Part shown: positions 51,925-64,000 of the stretch, in pieces | Position numbering within the stretch: the first letter of the stretch is position 1 | How the letters are laid out: each line of letters begins with the position of its first letter | Origin: Oncomelania hupensis | Taxonomy: Eukaryota; Mollusca; Gastropoda; Littorinimorpha; Pomatiopsidae | NCBI GenBank assembly: GCA_036898135.1 | Contig: CM072527.1 | Coordinates: forward strand, 5,723,578 to 5,787,577 | Direction: 5' to 3' | Length of the DNA: 64,000 nucleotides | Notes under the pieces: generated by a model | Seen by the model: only the letters and a program-made list of their open reading frames with translations | The model's database searches: none | Told to the model about the DNA's origin: nothing | Made by a program: the position numbers and the translations under genes

Positions 51925-53785
51925 GAGCTGATGTCTACCGAAAAATCAACAATGACATCCGAAAAGGCATGCGCACAGCAAAAGAGAACTGGATAGAAGA
52001 TCAATGCCAGCAAATAGAAAACAGTCTGAACAAAAACAACAGCAAGAAAGCCTACCAGACTGTGAAACGGCTGACAAGTGTTAAACAGCCCAAAGTCTCC
52101 ACGATCCAAAGCAAGTCTGGCATATGCCTTACAGAAGAACAAGAAGTCTTGGACAGATGGACAGAGTACAGCTCTGACCTTTATAACCATACACCAAATG
52201 GAGACCCATCAGTTCTATCATGTCCCGAGAACAGAGAAGAAAAAGAAATCCTCCCAATTCTCCGGGAAGAAGTTGAGGCAGCAGTGCAATTATTGAAGAA
52301 AGGGAAGTCAGCGGGAGTGGACAACATACCCGCGAAACCGCTACAAGCAGGAGGAGAAGTGATGATTGATGCCCTCACCATTATCTGTAACAAGATCTGG
52401 AAGAGTGGGGAGTGGCCTACATCATGGACCCAGTCGCTTGTCATCACTCTTCACAAAAAAGGTAACCTTCAGGAATGTGAAAATTACCGCACCATCAGCC
52501 TCAACAGCCATCCCAGCAAGGTCCTCCTGAAAATAATACTCAACAGGTTGAAACCCCAAGCTGAACAAATCATAGCTGAAGAACAGGCAGGATTCAGGGC
52601 AGGGCGAAGTACCACTAAACAGATTTTCAACCTCAGAATAATCTGTGAGAAATACCTACAGCACCAACAACATCTGTATCATGTGTTCATAGACTTCAAG
52701 AAAGCGTTTGACCGAGTCTGGCATGCAGCTCTATGGGCAACAATGAAAGTGTACAACAACAGCCCTAAAATTATTGAAATCATCAAAAGCCTGTATGACA
52801 AGGCTACCAGTGCAGTCCTCCATAACAGCGTCATCGGGAACTGGTTCAGAACAACAATCGGTGTGCGTCAAGGATGCCTACTCTCTCCAACACTCTTCAA
52901 CATCTTCTTAGAGCGCATCATGTCAGATGCCCATTGCAGATCACGAAGGCACAGTCAGCATAGGGGGTAGAGCAATCTCCAATCTTCGTTTTGCGGATGA
53001 CATTGTTGGATTGGCTGGAGAGGAACAAGAACTTGAACAGCTGGTACAGAGGCTTGACACCACCCCCAGAGGTTATGGAATGGAAATAAGTGCAGAGAAG
53101 ACCAAAATGATGACCAACAACACCAATGGCATCAACACGGACATTAAAGTCCAAGGCCAATCCCTCAACACAGTGCATAGATTCAAATATTTGGGAGCCA
53201 TTGTGTCAGACAATGGGTCCCGACAGGAAGTCCTCTCGAGGATCACACAAACAACTGCTGCCCTGACAAGGTTGAAGCCCATTTGGAAAGACAGGACCAT
53301 CAGTCTACATTCCAAAGTAAGACTGCTGCGCTCCCTTGTCATCTCCATCTTCCTATATGCTTGCGAAGCATGGACCCTCACAGCAGATCTACAACGAAGA
53401 ATACAAAGCATGGAGATGAGGTGCTACAAAAGACTTCTGGGCATTTCCTATACCCAACACATCACCAACGACGAAGTCCGACAGACCCTCACACAAGCCA
53501 TTGGACAACACGATGACCTGCTCACAGTGGTGAAGAAACGGAAACTCCGATGGTATGGCCACGTCACCAGATCATCAGGCCTTGCAAAGACCATTCTGCA
53601 AGGCACAGTGCAAGGAGGTAGAAGAAGATGGAGACCGAAAAAGAGGTGGGAGGACAACATTCGAGAATGGACTGGTTTGACAAGGCTGCTGAGGACAGAG
53701 AAAGGTGGAGTATGCTGGTTAAACGATCATCTGTGGTGCCCCTACGACCTCCGGTTTACAGGACTGGATAGGATAGGATAGGACA
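51925..53785 (+). mobile_element. RTE-like LINE, 5'-truncated, broken ORF
   Basis: Contains the region upstream of RT, the whole RT and the C-terminal domain, then a (GGATA)n tail at ~53764-53785. The endonuclease is missing. The tail type and C-terminal domain match the shorter copy at 48606. TTATAGG occurs near both ends, too short to call a target duplication. Confidence 0.87.
51925..53785 (+). pseudogene. RTE-like reverse transcriptase, two lesions
   Basis: The first frame (to ~52968) carries IPAKPLQAGGEVMIDALTII, NYRTISLNSHPSKVLLKIIL, EEQAGFRAGRSTTKQIFNLR, FIDFKKAFDRV (catalytic motif A) and RQGCLLSPTLFNIF. A one-base insertion (or two-base deletion) near 52930 shifts the frame. The second frame (from 52927) continues with LRFADDIVGLAGE, the catalytic FADD, then HRFKYLGAIVSDNGS, SLHSKVRLLRSLVI, RCYKRLLGISYTQHI, KLRWYGHVTRS and RPKKRWEDNIREW. 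Near 53680 a small deletion, visible against the copy at 49120, shifts the last ~35 codons. RTE-like by its C-terminal GHVTRS/RPKKRW block; clade not proven. Inactive. Confidence 0.85.
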
Positions 53786-54296
53786 GGCTTATAGGGTCAA
53801 GTGGACTGCAAAGAGTCGAATTAGGGCCACAACTTGGTTGAAAGATCCGTACAAAAGGTTTCCTGGAACAACCCTAATAGTAACACTGAAGGCACTCCAC
53901 AAGCTGGGTCACTTTAAAATAAAGACATCTTATGCAGGGGTCGCTGAGGCTGTATTCTAGTTTATCGAACTCCCGTTTACAAAAACAAAATAGGATATAA
54001 ACATCATTATAAAATATTAACAAAACATATACATTATAAAATGCCTAAATTGCTAAATAATAATGCCATAGAAAGCCCTAGTGACCATTTGGCAGAAAGC
54101 GTCTAGTCACCATTTGGCAGAAAGTGTCCAATAATCCCAAGCTCACCCAACAGACCCCTTACGCAGACGAGGAGTTTTGGAAGAGATTTCAAGAAAAAAA
54201 AACAGGTGACTGGACTAGTGAAGAAAATAGAAGATAATAGATTGATAGAGCAGATCAGGAGCGAGAAAGAACAAATGAAAATGACAGAAACAGTGG
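53786..54296. other. Intergenic, nothing supported
   Basis: A short direct repeat containing AGTGACCATTTGGCAGAAAG-like sequence occurs twice near 54078-54125. No gene. Confidence 0.4.
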
Positions 54297-54346
54297 TAAT
54301 TTAAAGCACTAAATTTCTACAAAGTGGGGATACTATTAATACAGAA
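54297..54346. repeat. Dispersed repeat E, copy 3
   Basis: TTTAAAGCACTAAATTTC, then TACAAAGTGGGGATACTATT. Matches 30417-30470 closely and 8527-8555 in part. Confidence 0.7.
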
Positions 54347-54439
54347 ATCCCTGGCATCCCAACGCCATCATACTGTTGCACTGAAGAAGTTGCAGTCCAC
54401 CTCTTACAACAAAGCTAATTAGGCTGTCTCAGCTAATTG

Positions 54440-55605
54440 TTGCTAAGGTACGCATTGGATAGCCAGTGGTCTACTTGCGTCGCCTCTCATCGGTCAGCTT
54501 GGCCTGCTTACACAAACTATACGCAACCTTAGCATCAGCCGCAGACATGGCCACTTCTTCGTTCACTTTGAAGGTCAAGGGTGTAGTTGTCGTCGACTTA
54601 GAAACGTTCCAGCAGTACGCCATCTCGCCCCCACAGCTCATTGAGGTGTACCCAGTCTGACCTCGCCCATGTTACCTTGGAGTGCTTCAGGAGGTTACCC
54701 CCCTCCCTTCTCTGGTAACCGGCAAACGTGTCGCTGTCGTCTGCTGGAGCCTCTGGCACTTTCCTCTTTTGCATATGCAGGGCGAGGGAGGAGCGCGCTG
54801 TCTCTCTGACCTGGGCGTCGTCGCTGTTAAGCACCGACAACTTAAAGGAGAGGTGCTTGGCGCTGTACATGGCAGAGGGGTTGAGCACGCCCAACCCTCC
54901 CTGTGTTCGTGGGGTGGTGTTGAGTCCGAACCTAACCCTGACACAGCTTACGATGCCGACCGCCTTGTTCTTCAGGCTCTTCACAGTGAAAGTCAGGTTG
55001 GAAAAAAAACCGCTCAGCCTGGGGCAAGCCAAGGTGTTAATGACCTGTAGCTTGGCTTCAACAGGTAGTGGAGAGACGGCGATCTTTTCCAGTGTAGCCT
55101 TGAAGTCAGCAACAACATCTTCAGCTTGCTGCAAGGCCGCATTGTTGCTGATGTTGATGTTGTAGTCCAGGTATGTGTAGCTTTGGTTACGGTTATACTT
55201 GGGCAACGGTTCTTCCTGGATACACAGTGTTGTTTCGCCGGTTCTGTCCTTCTTGCACCAGCCACTGCCAGAGCGCTTGCCGTGCAAGATGCCGCACGTC
55301 CTGAGCTTAGCCTCCATCCCCCGTCGTCACATTGAACTGTTCAGTCTTTCTCACTGCCTCTGCTATCTGTTGCTTGTTGGTACCTGAGGCACTTACATCG
55401 TCAACGTAACCCTGGACTGGGTTGGGTAGTATGGCCATCCGATCCAGCGAAGCCACTTGTCGATGCCCTGCTCAAAGACAACGACGCTCAAAGGGCAGCC
55501 CTGGATGATGCCTTTGCCACGCTGGACCGGCCTGGTCAGCCCCGCCGCCGTCTTCACCTGGAACGTGGAGGCGTTGTAGATGTCAGCTCGACAAAGGCAT
55601 AAAAT
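54440..55605 (-). pseudogene. R2/NeSL-like LINE reverse transcriptase fragment
   Basis: Minus-strand frames read ADIYNASTFQVKTAAGLTRP and IIQGCPLSVVVFEQGIDKWL (RT motif B region), then in a shifted frame GYVDDVSASG with the catalytic YVDD at 55397-55411, then in a third frame (55317 down to 54598) GMEAKLRTCG-like sequence, SYTYLDYNINI, LPVEAKLQVINTL, TPRTQGGLGVLNPS and ARSSLALHMQKRKV. This order is typical of R2/NeSL-group polymerases. It has at least two frameshifts, lacks everything upstream of motif B, and no C-terminal restriction-like endonuclease with CCHC is recognisable. Group assignment is by remembered family pattern; a profile search would settle it. Confidence 0.75.
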
Positions 55606-56069
55606 GGCACACACGCACACACACACACCATAAAACTAAGAGTGCTTCTGAAGGTCACAATGGATTTGCTTTCAGAAAATGTTATTTTTCTTTTCTCATT
55701 ACTTGGTTGGTTGGTTGATTTATTATCGTCTTTTACACCAAAGATGATAAAATATTGAAACTAAAACAAAATTGAAGTTTATAAACAAAAGAAAAAGATA
55801 GGAGGGGAGGGGGTGAGTGGGTTAACCCTACTCCCGGCAAGAGTAGATCAGTTCCCGCCCCCCCTCCCCCCCCATACCAGGCACCGGCACGAGCCGGACA
55901 GTCCCCAGTGGATGGCAGGGCCTGCAATACATCCAGGGAGCAACCAGAGCGTACACCAGTACAGGTGCCTCCTGAATGTTCCGCAGACCCAGCTGCTTGT
56001 TTGATACTACCCAACCCGTACCAGCGCCCGGCCGAGGAAAGACAGACCGGCTTCCGCCGCATGCTAGCA

Positions 56070-58708
56070 ATTTCTGAGTTCAAAAATATTTTTGCTAATT
56101 GAACGCTTTGATTGAAGTCAAAAGTAAGCGAAACATCATTGGGTAACAGTGGTTTCAAAACTGTACATTCCAATAATATATGTTGAAGACTTAAAGGGTT
56201 GGAACATAAACAGGAAACATTTTTGCAGTATTTTGTTCGAATGGAATTTGACAGTAATCTATAAGCCAAAGATAAGACGACTCGAGAGTGATTACCATGT
56301 CGCTCAAAATATGTGTTGAGATGGATTGGCTTAGACCTTTTTTCTATCATACTTTGAATCTCTTTAGTAGACATGGGCAGTTTAATAAATTGAGAGTCAA
56401 TATTTAAAGCACCTTTTTTTGCATATCTGTCTGCCCAGTCATTGTATACAAGACCACAATGAGATGGTACCCAACAAAAGCTAATATCAGAACAGTTAAT
56501 AATCAGTTCATGAATTATGTGTTTTATTTCAGTGATTATTTCTCTTCTTTCACTGTGATGATTTGCTTTTATTGCTTCTAAAACAGACATTGAGTCTACA
56601 CAAATAACAATTTTAATTATATTTACCGCTAAACTAGATAAACATGTCAAAGTCATAAGAATTGCAATTAACTCGGCAGAAAATATTGATCTTCCTTTGC
56701 CTAGATAAAATGATTTCATTATTTTAAAATCAGGAATAACAAAGGCTGCCCCAGTGTCCCCTGAATCTAAAACTGAACCGTCAGTATAAACTTTTAGGTG
56801 ACTAAGATAATTTAAGTGCAAATGTTCTTTAGCTTCTGTAGCCAAGACATTAATGTTATCACTCTTTTTTTTTCATGATTGTAATGACAATCAACAAAGC
56901 TACTTTCTAACTTCCAAGGGGGAGTTTGTGATAAAACATCTTTTTTAATGCTAATATTTTCTATATTTGCCTCAATAATGTCTTAAGTATATGTAGCAAT
57001 AGTTTGAAGGAAAGGAATATTTTTAGCTCCTTTAGAAAATTCTATATCAGATCTTATAAAAATTTCATCACTGTTACTATTAGGAATGGAGCTTGCTCGA
57101 ACAATATACTTTGCACATGACAATTTCCTATGCTCATCAAGAGACAAAATACCTGCAAGTTCATAGACTTTGGATGTTTTAGTGTGAACGGGAACTCCTA
57201 AAGCTAATTTAACGGCTTTACTGTCAAGGCTTTGCAGCTTTTTCAAATAAGTTTTTGATGAAGAAAAATAGCCCTCTTGTCCATATGTCAATTTTGATCT
57301 TACCAAAGAAGTAGCTAGATGAACTAGAGTTTTTGTATCTTGCCCCCATTTTCTTCTAAATATAATTTTCATAAGATTATAACTTTTAACTGTGTTTATG
57401 ATAGAATGTAATAAAATCGTCCATGTGTCTGGAAGGTGAGAAATTAAAGTGTATGGCATTCCATCAATTCCTACTGCAGATTTTTTCCCCCCTAATTCTG
57501 ATACAGCATTATTTACCTCCTGTAAGGTTATTTCAGCATTTATATAAAAATCATTATTAGGCAGTGGATGATTGTACTGATCAGTTTTTTCTTTCTGTAA
57601 TCTGTCTTCTTGTACATGTTGGGGTAAACTAGAAGAATGACTGCTAATAGAAAAAAAAATTGCAAATTCCTCAGCTTTTTCTTTCGAAGTGGGGAATTCA
57701 TTTCCATTAATTTTCAAGGGACACCGAGGGAGACAAATGCCATTCTTCATTTCTGACACTTTCTTCCACACCTTTCCTGCATCATTGACAACTACTAATT
57801 TCAGATTTACAATAATAAGACCAATATTTTCTTTTTTCAAAAGCAATAGTTTTGTTGCAAATTATTTTCTTTTCTTTCATCTCTTTAAAATTTTCACCGG
57901 CCTGTTTTATTTTTCAACCACGTTTTATACGCTACCTTCTTATTTTGCACTGCTATCTTACAATTTTCATTCCACCAAATGTTTCCTGTGTGTTTCCTTT
58001 TTTTTTGTATACTTTCTTTGTTGGTATAGATGTGGAGGCAGCTGTATGAACTATCCTAACAAACTCATCATATACTACATTTATATCTGCATCTTGAATA
58101 AATTGTGTGCTATGCGACATTAAATTACGTTGAAATGCTTGCCAATCTGCATTATTATAGTTATACTTTGGTACGTCAGGTATCCGGGTTATTCTTCCAT
58201 CATTCAGAAGTAAAAGATCGGAGTCAATAATGTTTTCAGCAAAACTATTATGACCAGAGAAATGTGTACTTGTGTCCCATAAAGAAGAATGGCTATTAAA
58301 ATCCCCACAGATTATCCAAGGTTCGGAGACATCGAAAGCATTCAACCAGTTATTTTTCATGTTGTTTGTTCCCTTTGGGCAGTAAATCGAAATAATGTTC
58401 ACACACAAATCTTTACTAACCTAAATTTTAGCAGAAACTGCATAAGTCTTCAATTCCTTTCACAAATGCAGGAGAGATGGGCACATAGTCTAGATCATTT
58501 CTAATATATACAGAGCCACCTGTTTTTTATTACTAAAATGTGACACTGGCGGGTAGTAAAACCCTTGTAGTTTTGGCAACTTAGAAAGAAGGGATTGTAG
58601 CGCTAGCACATGAAGATTATTGTCCTGCAGTTGTTGCTGCAAATATTCTATGTGTGAGTTAATGAATCCACTGTTCCATTGAAAAACAGAAAAATTTTCA
58701 CTATTCAT
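56070..58708 (-). pseudogene. LINE ORF2 remnant: endonuclease, deleted RT, RNase H
   Basis: Start MNSENFSVFQWNSG at 58708, then LHVLALQSLL; a shifted frame from 58408 has WIICGDFNSHSSLWD, the endonuclease core. The endonuclease loses its SDH-containing part: RIPDVP joins directly to KYNYNNADWQAFQ near 58170. The next frame (57846-56983) has the RT N-terminal part (KKSAVGIDGMPYTLISHLPD), then IINTVKS is joined in frame to YNLMKIIFRRKWGQDTKTL near 57380, removing the palm with its catalytic DD. The last frame (56845-56070) is RNase H: YTDGS, AELIAI, VDSMSVL and WVPSHCGLVYNDWADRYAKK, all catalytic residues kept. It ends with a cysteine/histidine-containing tail (NVSCLCSNPLSLQHILLEC). Inactive. 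Confidence 0.85.
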
Positions 58709-60015
58709 TCATGTAGCCATAACAAGCAAAATTGATGATTCAGATAACATTATAAAAAAAGAGTTATTAATTTTCTGCTCTTTGCAACTACACTAGAGGA
58801 GATGAAACAAGTCTTGTGAAGTTATGTGATCAATAGGACTTGACAGGAAATGGGATGGTCGAATTGGTGAAGAAGACACCTCTCCAATCACAATAATAAG
58901 GAGAGTGGTCTGCCCAGTTGTAGTGCCGAGCAGGTTTCCTAGGCTTCTTCCACAAAAGCTTGGAGACATGGCGACCAACGTTACCTGCCAGGATGCTGGA
59001 GCCTCGTTTGGTCGGGTGGATGCGGTCCCTCAGCGTGAAGGGTGGCATGTTGTCGTTGTCGATGAAGGTGACAGGGTCATCGGCCAATGCAGTAATGAGG
59101 TAGGCGATGAAAAGTTCTCTCTTCCGTTGGAGTGAAGGGATCATCACTGGAGACGGTTTGCTGATGACGATCTTTGTCACTGCACTTGAAGATGAGATGG
59201 CCCTCACAGCATCAACAAACTGCTTGCTTGCGGATTTTGCATCTTGCTTTTTTAAGTTGTTTATTCCGCAGTGAACAACACAAACTTCAGGAGGAGTCGG
59301 ATCGCAAGCAGCAATAAAGGCAGGGACGACGTCTTGAACGGTGGGCGTAAAGACTTTGGACGCTTGAAAACCGTAAGCTTTTCCCAGTCGATGTTGCTGC
59401 ACTCCCTGCAGGACTGAATCGTGAAGAATCAGACAGGAAGCACGACACTCCAACAGACGTCATCTTCACCTGAAGTGACGTTGTTTCGAACAGATGACGA
59501 TTTGTCTTCCATCGTTTTGACGTCACGATCATCTTGTGATTTTGCTTTGCTGGAAGATCGGTCGGCCGCGTTTTCCGCAGATTTCGGCTGAGGTGCAGAT
59601 CTTGACGGCAATCCCGTTTTCTGCACTGGGGTCGGGTTACCGATAACCGCTTTTAACACGCCCGCATACGAGGTGGACGGTTCGTCGTCAAAGGCTCGCG
59701 TCGTCTGCTTTGGCAACAGAGCAGATAGTTCGTCGATTTTCCGTTGTTGAGAGCGAATAACATGCTCCATCGCCGCGATTTTTGAGCATAGTGATCCGAC
59801 AAGTTCACGAAGATCGGTTACAACACTCACCAGATTCTTTTCATCTACGCTGACAGCAGTGAAATTGGCGGAGGGACCTGGGTGTCTACCAGCCTGTGTC
59901 TCTTTAGATTTAGATTCGATACTTGCATCTCTTGAAATAATATTATATTTCGAAGTAGAAGACTGACCGTGACAATCCACAACATTTACTGCATGAATTC
60001 CTTTGTTCAGCTCTA

Positions 60016-60459
60016 TATCTCTAAGGAGGCACTGTGGTCTAATGGTAGTGCTTCGGCTTGCTGATCTGAAGGTCCCGGGTTCGAGCCCTGACCGGGCCAT
60101 TGTGTTGTGTCCCTGGGAAAGACACTTTACTCCTGTTTTCCTACTCCTTCGGATGAGAGTATAAACCGAGGTCTAGTCTGTGTCGCATACATTCCATCAT
60201 AACGGACTTTAAAGATCCTGACGCTCATGTCCTAGACGGGTGAGTGCCGGTGACAAGAACACACCCAGCATGCACCTAGGTCCCTCTCCCCCATCCCTGG
60301 CTGCCCAGGATTGTGCTCAGTTGTCCGGGCGTGAGACCATGCGCCCAAAGGCTGCGGGTGGGCGTCTCGGGCGGCTTGAGTTAGATCCTGTATCGGCCAG
60401 CGCCTTGAGCAGCTCTTGAGCTGGAAAAGCGCTATATAAGAACGATTAAATAAATATCT
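60016..60459 (+). mobile_element. SINE-A, full-length tRNA-derived copy
   Basis: 432-bp SINE (60022-60453) flanked by ATATCT at 60016-60021 and 60454-60459. The tRNA-like head has an A-box-like TGGTCTAATGG (60036-60046) and a B-box GGTTCGAGCCC (60078-60088). The body begins CTCCTTCGGATGAGAGTATA, with ACTTTAAAGATCCTGACGCT, GCGCCCAAAGGCTGCGGG and GTATCGGCCAGCGCCTTGAG. The 3' end is GGAAAAGCGCTATATAAGAA followed by CGATTAAATAAAT. Transcribed by Pol III; mobilised by a LINE in trans, probably the L2-type element whose end it shares. Six shorter copies lie at 12806, 15077, 22868, 25978, 40912 and 61152. Confidence 0.92.
60036..60088 (+). promoter_or_regulatory. Pol III A and B boxes of SINE-A
   Basis: A-box-like TGGTCTAATGG and canonical B-box GGTTCGAGCCC, 31 bases apart, as in tRNA genes. 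The head is a SINE promoter and not a functional tRNA, because it continues into the SINE body without a terminator. Confidence 0.85.
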
Positions 60460-60551
60460 TTTTGTTTCATACCATTCCTTGTAGGTGGAAAGTTGATCCC
60501 GTCAGACAGCGATCGTTTGTTTACATCTCCATATTTGGCGTAGGAATCCAT

Positions 60552-61151
60552 TTTCTCATTACTTTTGTTTGAATTATTGCAGTCTTTGGATATTAAACCA
60601 GGCAGTCTTCTTCTTCTTCTTTTTCTACTTCTTCGATCATTTCGATCTAACGTTCTCTCGATTCCTGTAGGCGTTCTAGACAGTTTTGGATGGGTATTCT
60701 CTCTGCAGTATCTGAAATCTTTAACAAAGTAAACACTCAAAGAAAGAAGATTCAAAAATAAAGGAAAGTTTGCAATTAACGGGGGGAAAAAAAGAAAATA
60801 ACGTGATTCAATCCTGGCTCAAATTCCCAACCTTCTAAAATAAAATGAAACAGATTTAAGTCTCCACATTTTTCTATTTTCTCAGTATCTTGTTTTTTCT
60901 TGCTCTATATGAAAAAGATCAATATATTCATACGGATCGTTATGGGCCATAAACTGCTGGAAGTTACTCGATGAAACCCACAAGCAGCATAAAGTCATGA
61001 AAATTCTAAATGTGTTGCGACCAAAGACCAGGAACTTTAAAGACATTTTACCAAAGGATTTGATACCGACCGCCTCCCATCCAATCCACTGCCAACTTCT
61101 ACAGCGCGCAACTCCATGCCAGGAAGCCATGCTCAGTGTCCCAGAATCCCT
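60552..61151. other. Possible LINE 5' UTR, then unannotated DNA
   Basis: The first ~200 bases upstream of ORF1 stay open in frame on the minus strand, including an Arg-rich stretch encoded by a CTT-rich run at 60608-60640, and may be the element's 5' UTR. Beyond that nothing is recognised. Confidence 0.35.
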
Positions 61152-61294
61152 GGTCGCCCAGGTTTTTGTTTGGGTCGTTAAATGATGCGCCTAATGCAGG
61201 AAGTTGGCGAATCGGGCAGCTGTAGTTATATATTGTATCGGCAAGCGCCTTGAGCAGCCCTGGAACTGAAAAGCGCTATACAACAGCGTTAAAT
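61152..61294 (+). mobile_element. SINE-A 3' fragment
   Basis: Diverged match to the last ~140 bases: TGTATCGGCAAGCGCCTTGA, GAAAAGCGCTATACAACAGC, GTTAAATC. Upstream parts missing. Confidence 0.78.
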
Positions 61295-63886
<2,592 letters not shown>

Positions 63887-63973
63887 TTACATCTTTAAAA
63901 GACACTTGAAACCTAGACATAATGCAAAACTTTTGTTGAAAATCGCAATCGGAACCACAAACTCCTCCGCCAT
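63887..63973 (-). CDS. Possible first exon or short ORF at window edge
   Basis: ATGGCGGAGGAG in good context (AAA before it) opens a 28-codon minus-strand frame starting MAEEFVVPIAIFNKSF before a TAA. A weak GT donor lies after codon 20. The ATGGCGGAGGAG pattern is common at the start of animal housekeeping proteins, but only ~27 bases of upstream sequence are in the window. Unrecognised and low confidence. Confidence 0.2.
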   Translation of the reverse strand: MAEEFVVPIAIFNKSFALCLGFKCLLKM

Positions 63974-64000
63974 TTTACATCTGAAATCTAAAGCATCCCT

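Larger units (their letters stand above)
55700..60551 (-). mobile_element. Broken minus-strand LINE: SGNH-type ORF1 plus EN-RT-RNase H ORF2
   Basis: Reading leftward: ORF1 from 60551 (split by SINE-A at 60022-60453), ORF2 from 58708 to about 56070, a 3' UTR, and an end near 55735-55700 with (CAAC)n-like sequence. ORF1 ends at 58830, about 120 bases before the ORF2 start, a normal LINE spacing. ORF2 has frameshifts and two internal deletions. If both ORFs belong to one element, it combines an esterase-type ORF1 (best known in CR1/L2 LINEs) with an RNase H-bearing ORF2 of the I/Jockey group. Two neighbouring elements are the alternative. The 5' limit is not defined. Confidence 0.7.
58830..60551 (-). 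pseudogene. SGNH-hydrolase-type LINE ORF1, interrupted by SINE-A
   Basis: Starts MDSYAKYGDVNKRSLSDG at 60551 (AAAATGG context). It is broken at 60454 by SINE-A and resumes at 60015; removing the SINE and one target copy restores one reading frame through K-D-I-E-L-N-K. A predicted coiled coil follows (SVDEKNLVSVVTDLRELVG, KIAAMEHVIRSQQRKIDEL), then a Ser/Lys-rich linker. Near 59440 a frameshift separates this from the hydrolase domain: HDSVLQGV (catalytic Ser block), VVHCGINNLKK (the Gly/Asn oxyanion block) and DRIHPTKRGSSILAGNV (Asp-x-x-His type block). About 430 residues in all. Coiled coil plus SGNH esterase is the layout of type IV LINE ORF1 proteins, but a host-derived gene cannot be excluded. 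Confidence 0.72.

Noticed and set aside
51895..53797. TTATAGG as target duplication of the longer RTE-like LINE
   Set aside because: Only seven bases, not flush with the element ends, and easily matched by chance.
54466..55387. Plus-strand frames of 62-145 codons
   Set aside because: Antisense to the R2-like RT fragment, whose motifs are clear on the minus strand.
60026..60100. tRNA gene
   Set aside because: It is the head of SINE-A, flanked by a target duplication and followed by the SINE body without a T-run terminator.

Overview
This is a gene-poor stretch of animal nuclear DNA, most likely from a mollusc (probably a gastropod). That reading is inference. It rests on eukaryotic splice and promoter-like signals, dense (ATT)n, (GAT)n, (GAA)n and (CA)n microsatellites, and a mix of LINEs, tRNA-derived SINEs, a 5S-related SINE and a BEL/Pao element. 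No prokaryotic operon, rRNA operon, CRISPR array or true tRNA gene is visible. Host coding content is minimal: a candidate first exon at 331-422 (+), a small acidic ORF at 1873-2061 (-) with paired ETS-type sites upstream, and a possible start at the extreme right edge (63887-63973, -). The rest is mobile or tandem DNA.

Layout. 0-4.5 kb: candidate first exon, small acidic ORF, telomere-like repeats. 4.5-6.2 kb: BEL/Pao LTR relic with both LTRs but most of pol deleted. 7.8-8.5 kb: 3' end of an L2/CR1-type LINE ending in (ATT)n. 10-15 kb: microsatellites, fragments of SINE-A, SINE-B and MITE-C, and a promoter-like motif cluster at 13.4 kb. 15.5-21.6 kb: a full-length, apparently intact Jockey/I-group LINE with a 13-bp target-site duplication. 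21.6-29 kb: a decayed ~100-bp repeat, SINE-A and SINE-B copies, minisatellites and a 205-bp MITE (MITE-D). 29.6-38.6 kb: three copies of MITE-C, which has ~145-bp inverted repeats, set among (AAG)n compound arrays, plus a SINE with a 5S rRNA-like segment. 38.6-48 kb: minisatellites, including 22-bp and 27-bp families, and copies of dispersed repeat F. 48.6-53.8 kb: two RTE-like LINE copies with (GGATA)n tails, and a 105-bp insertion of the intact LINE's 3' end nested inside repeat F. 54.4-60.6 kb (-): an R2-like LINE fragment, then a broken LINE whose SGNH-hydrolase-type ORF1 is split by a SINE-A insertion. 61-64 kb: SINE-A remnant, (AAT)n array and unannotated sequence.

How the parts relate. 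The L2-type LINE, SINE-A and SINE-B end in similar sequence (AAAAGCGCTATATAA in the first two), so one LINE machinery may have mobilised both SINEs; many of the (ATT)n arrays sit exactly at such 3' ends. The intact LINE is the only element here with a full set of uninterrupted domains. The least expected structures are a second, diverged copy of the ORF2 C-terminal module in that LINE's 3' region, and the apparent pairing of an SGNH-type ORF1 with an EN-RT-RNase H ORF2 in the minus-strand LINE.
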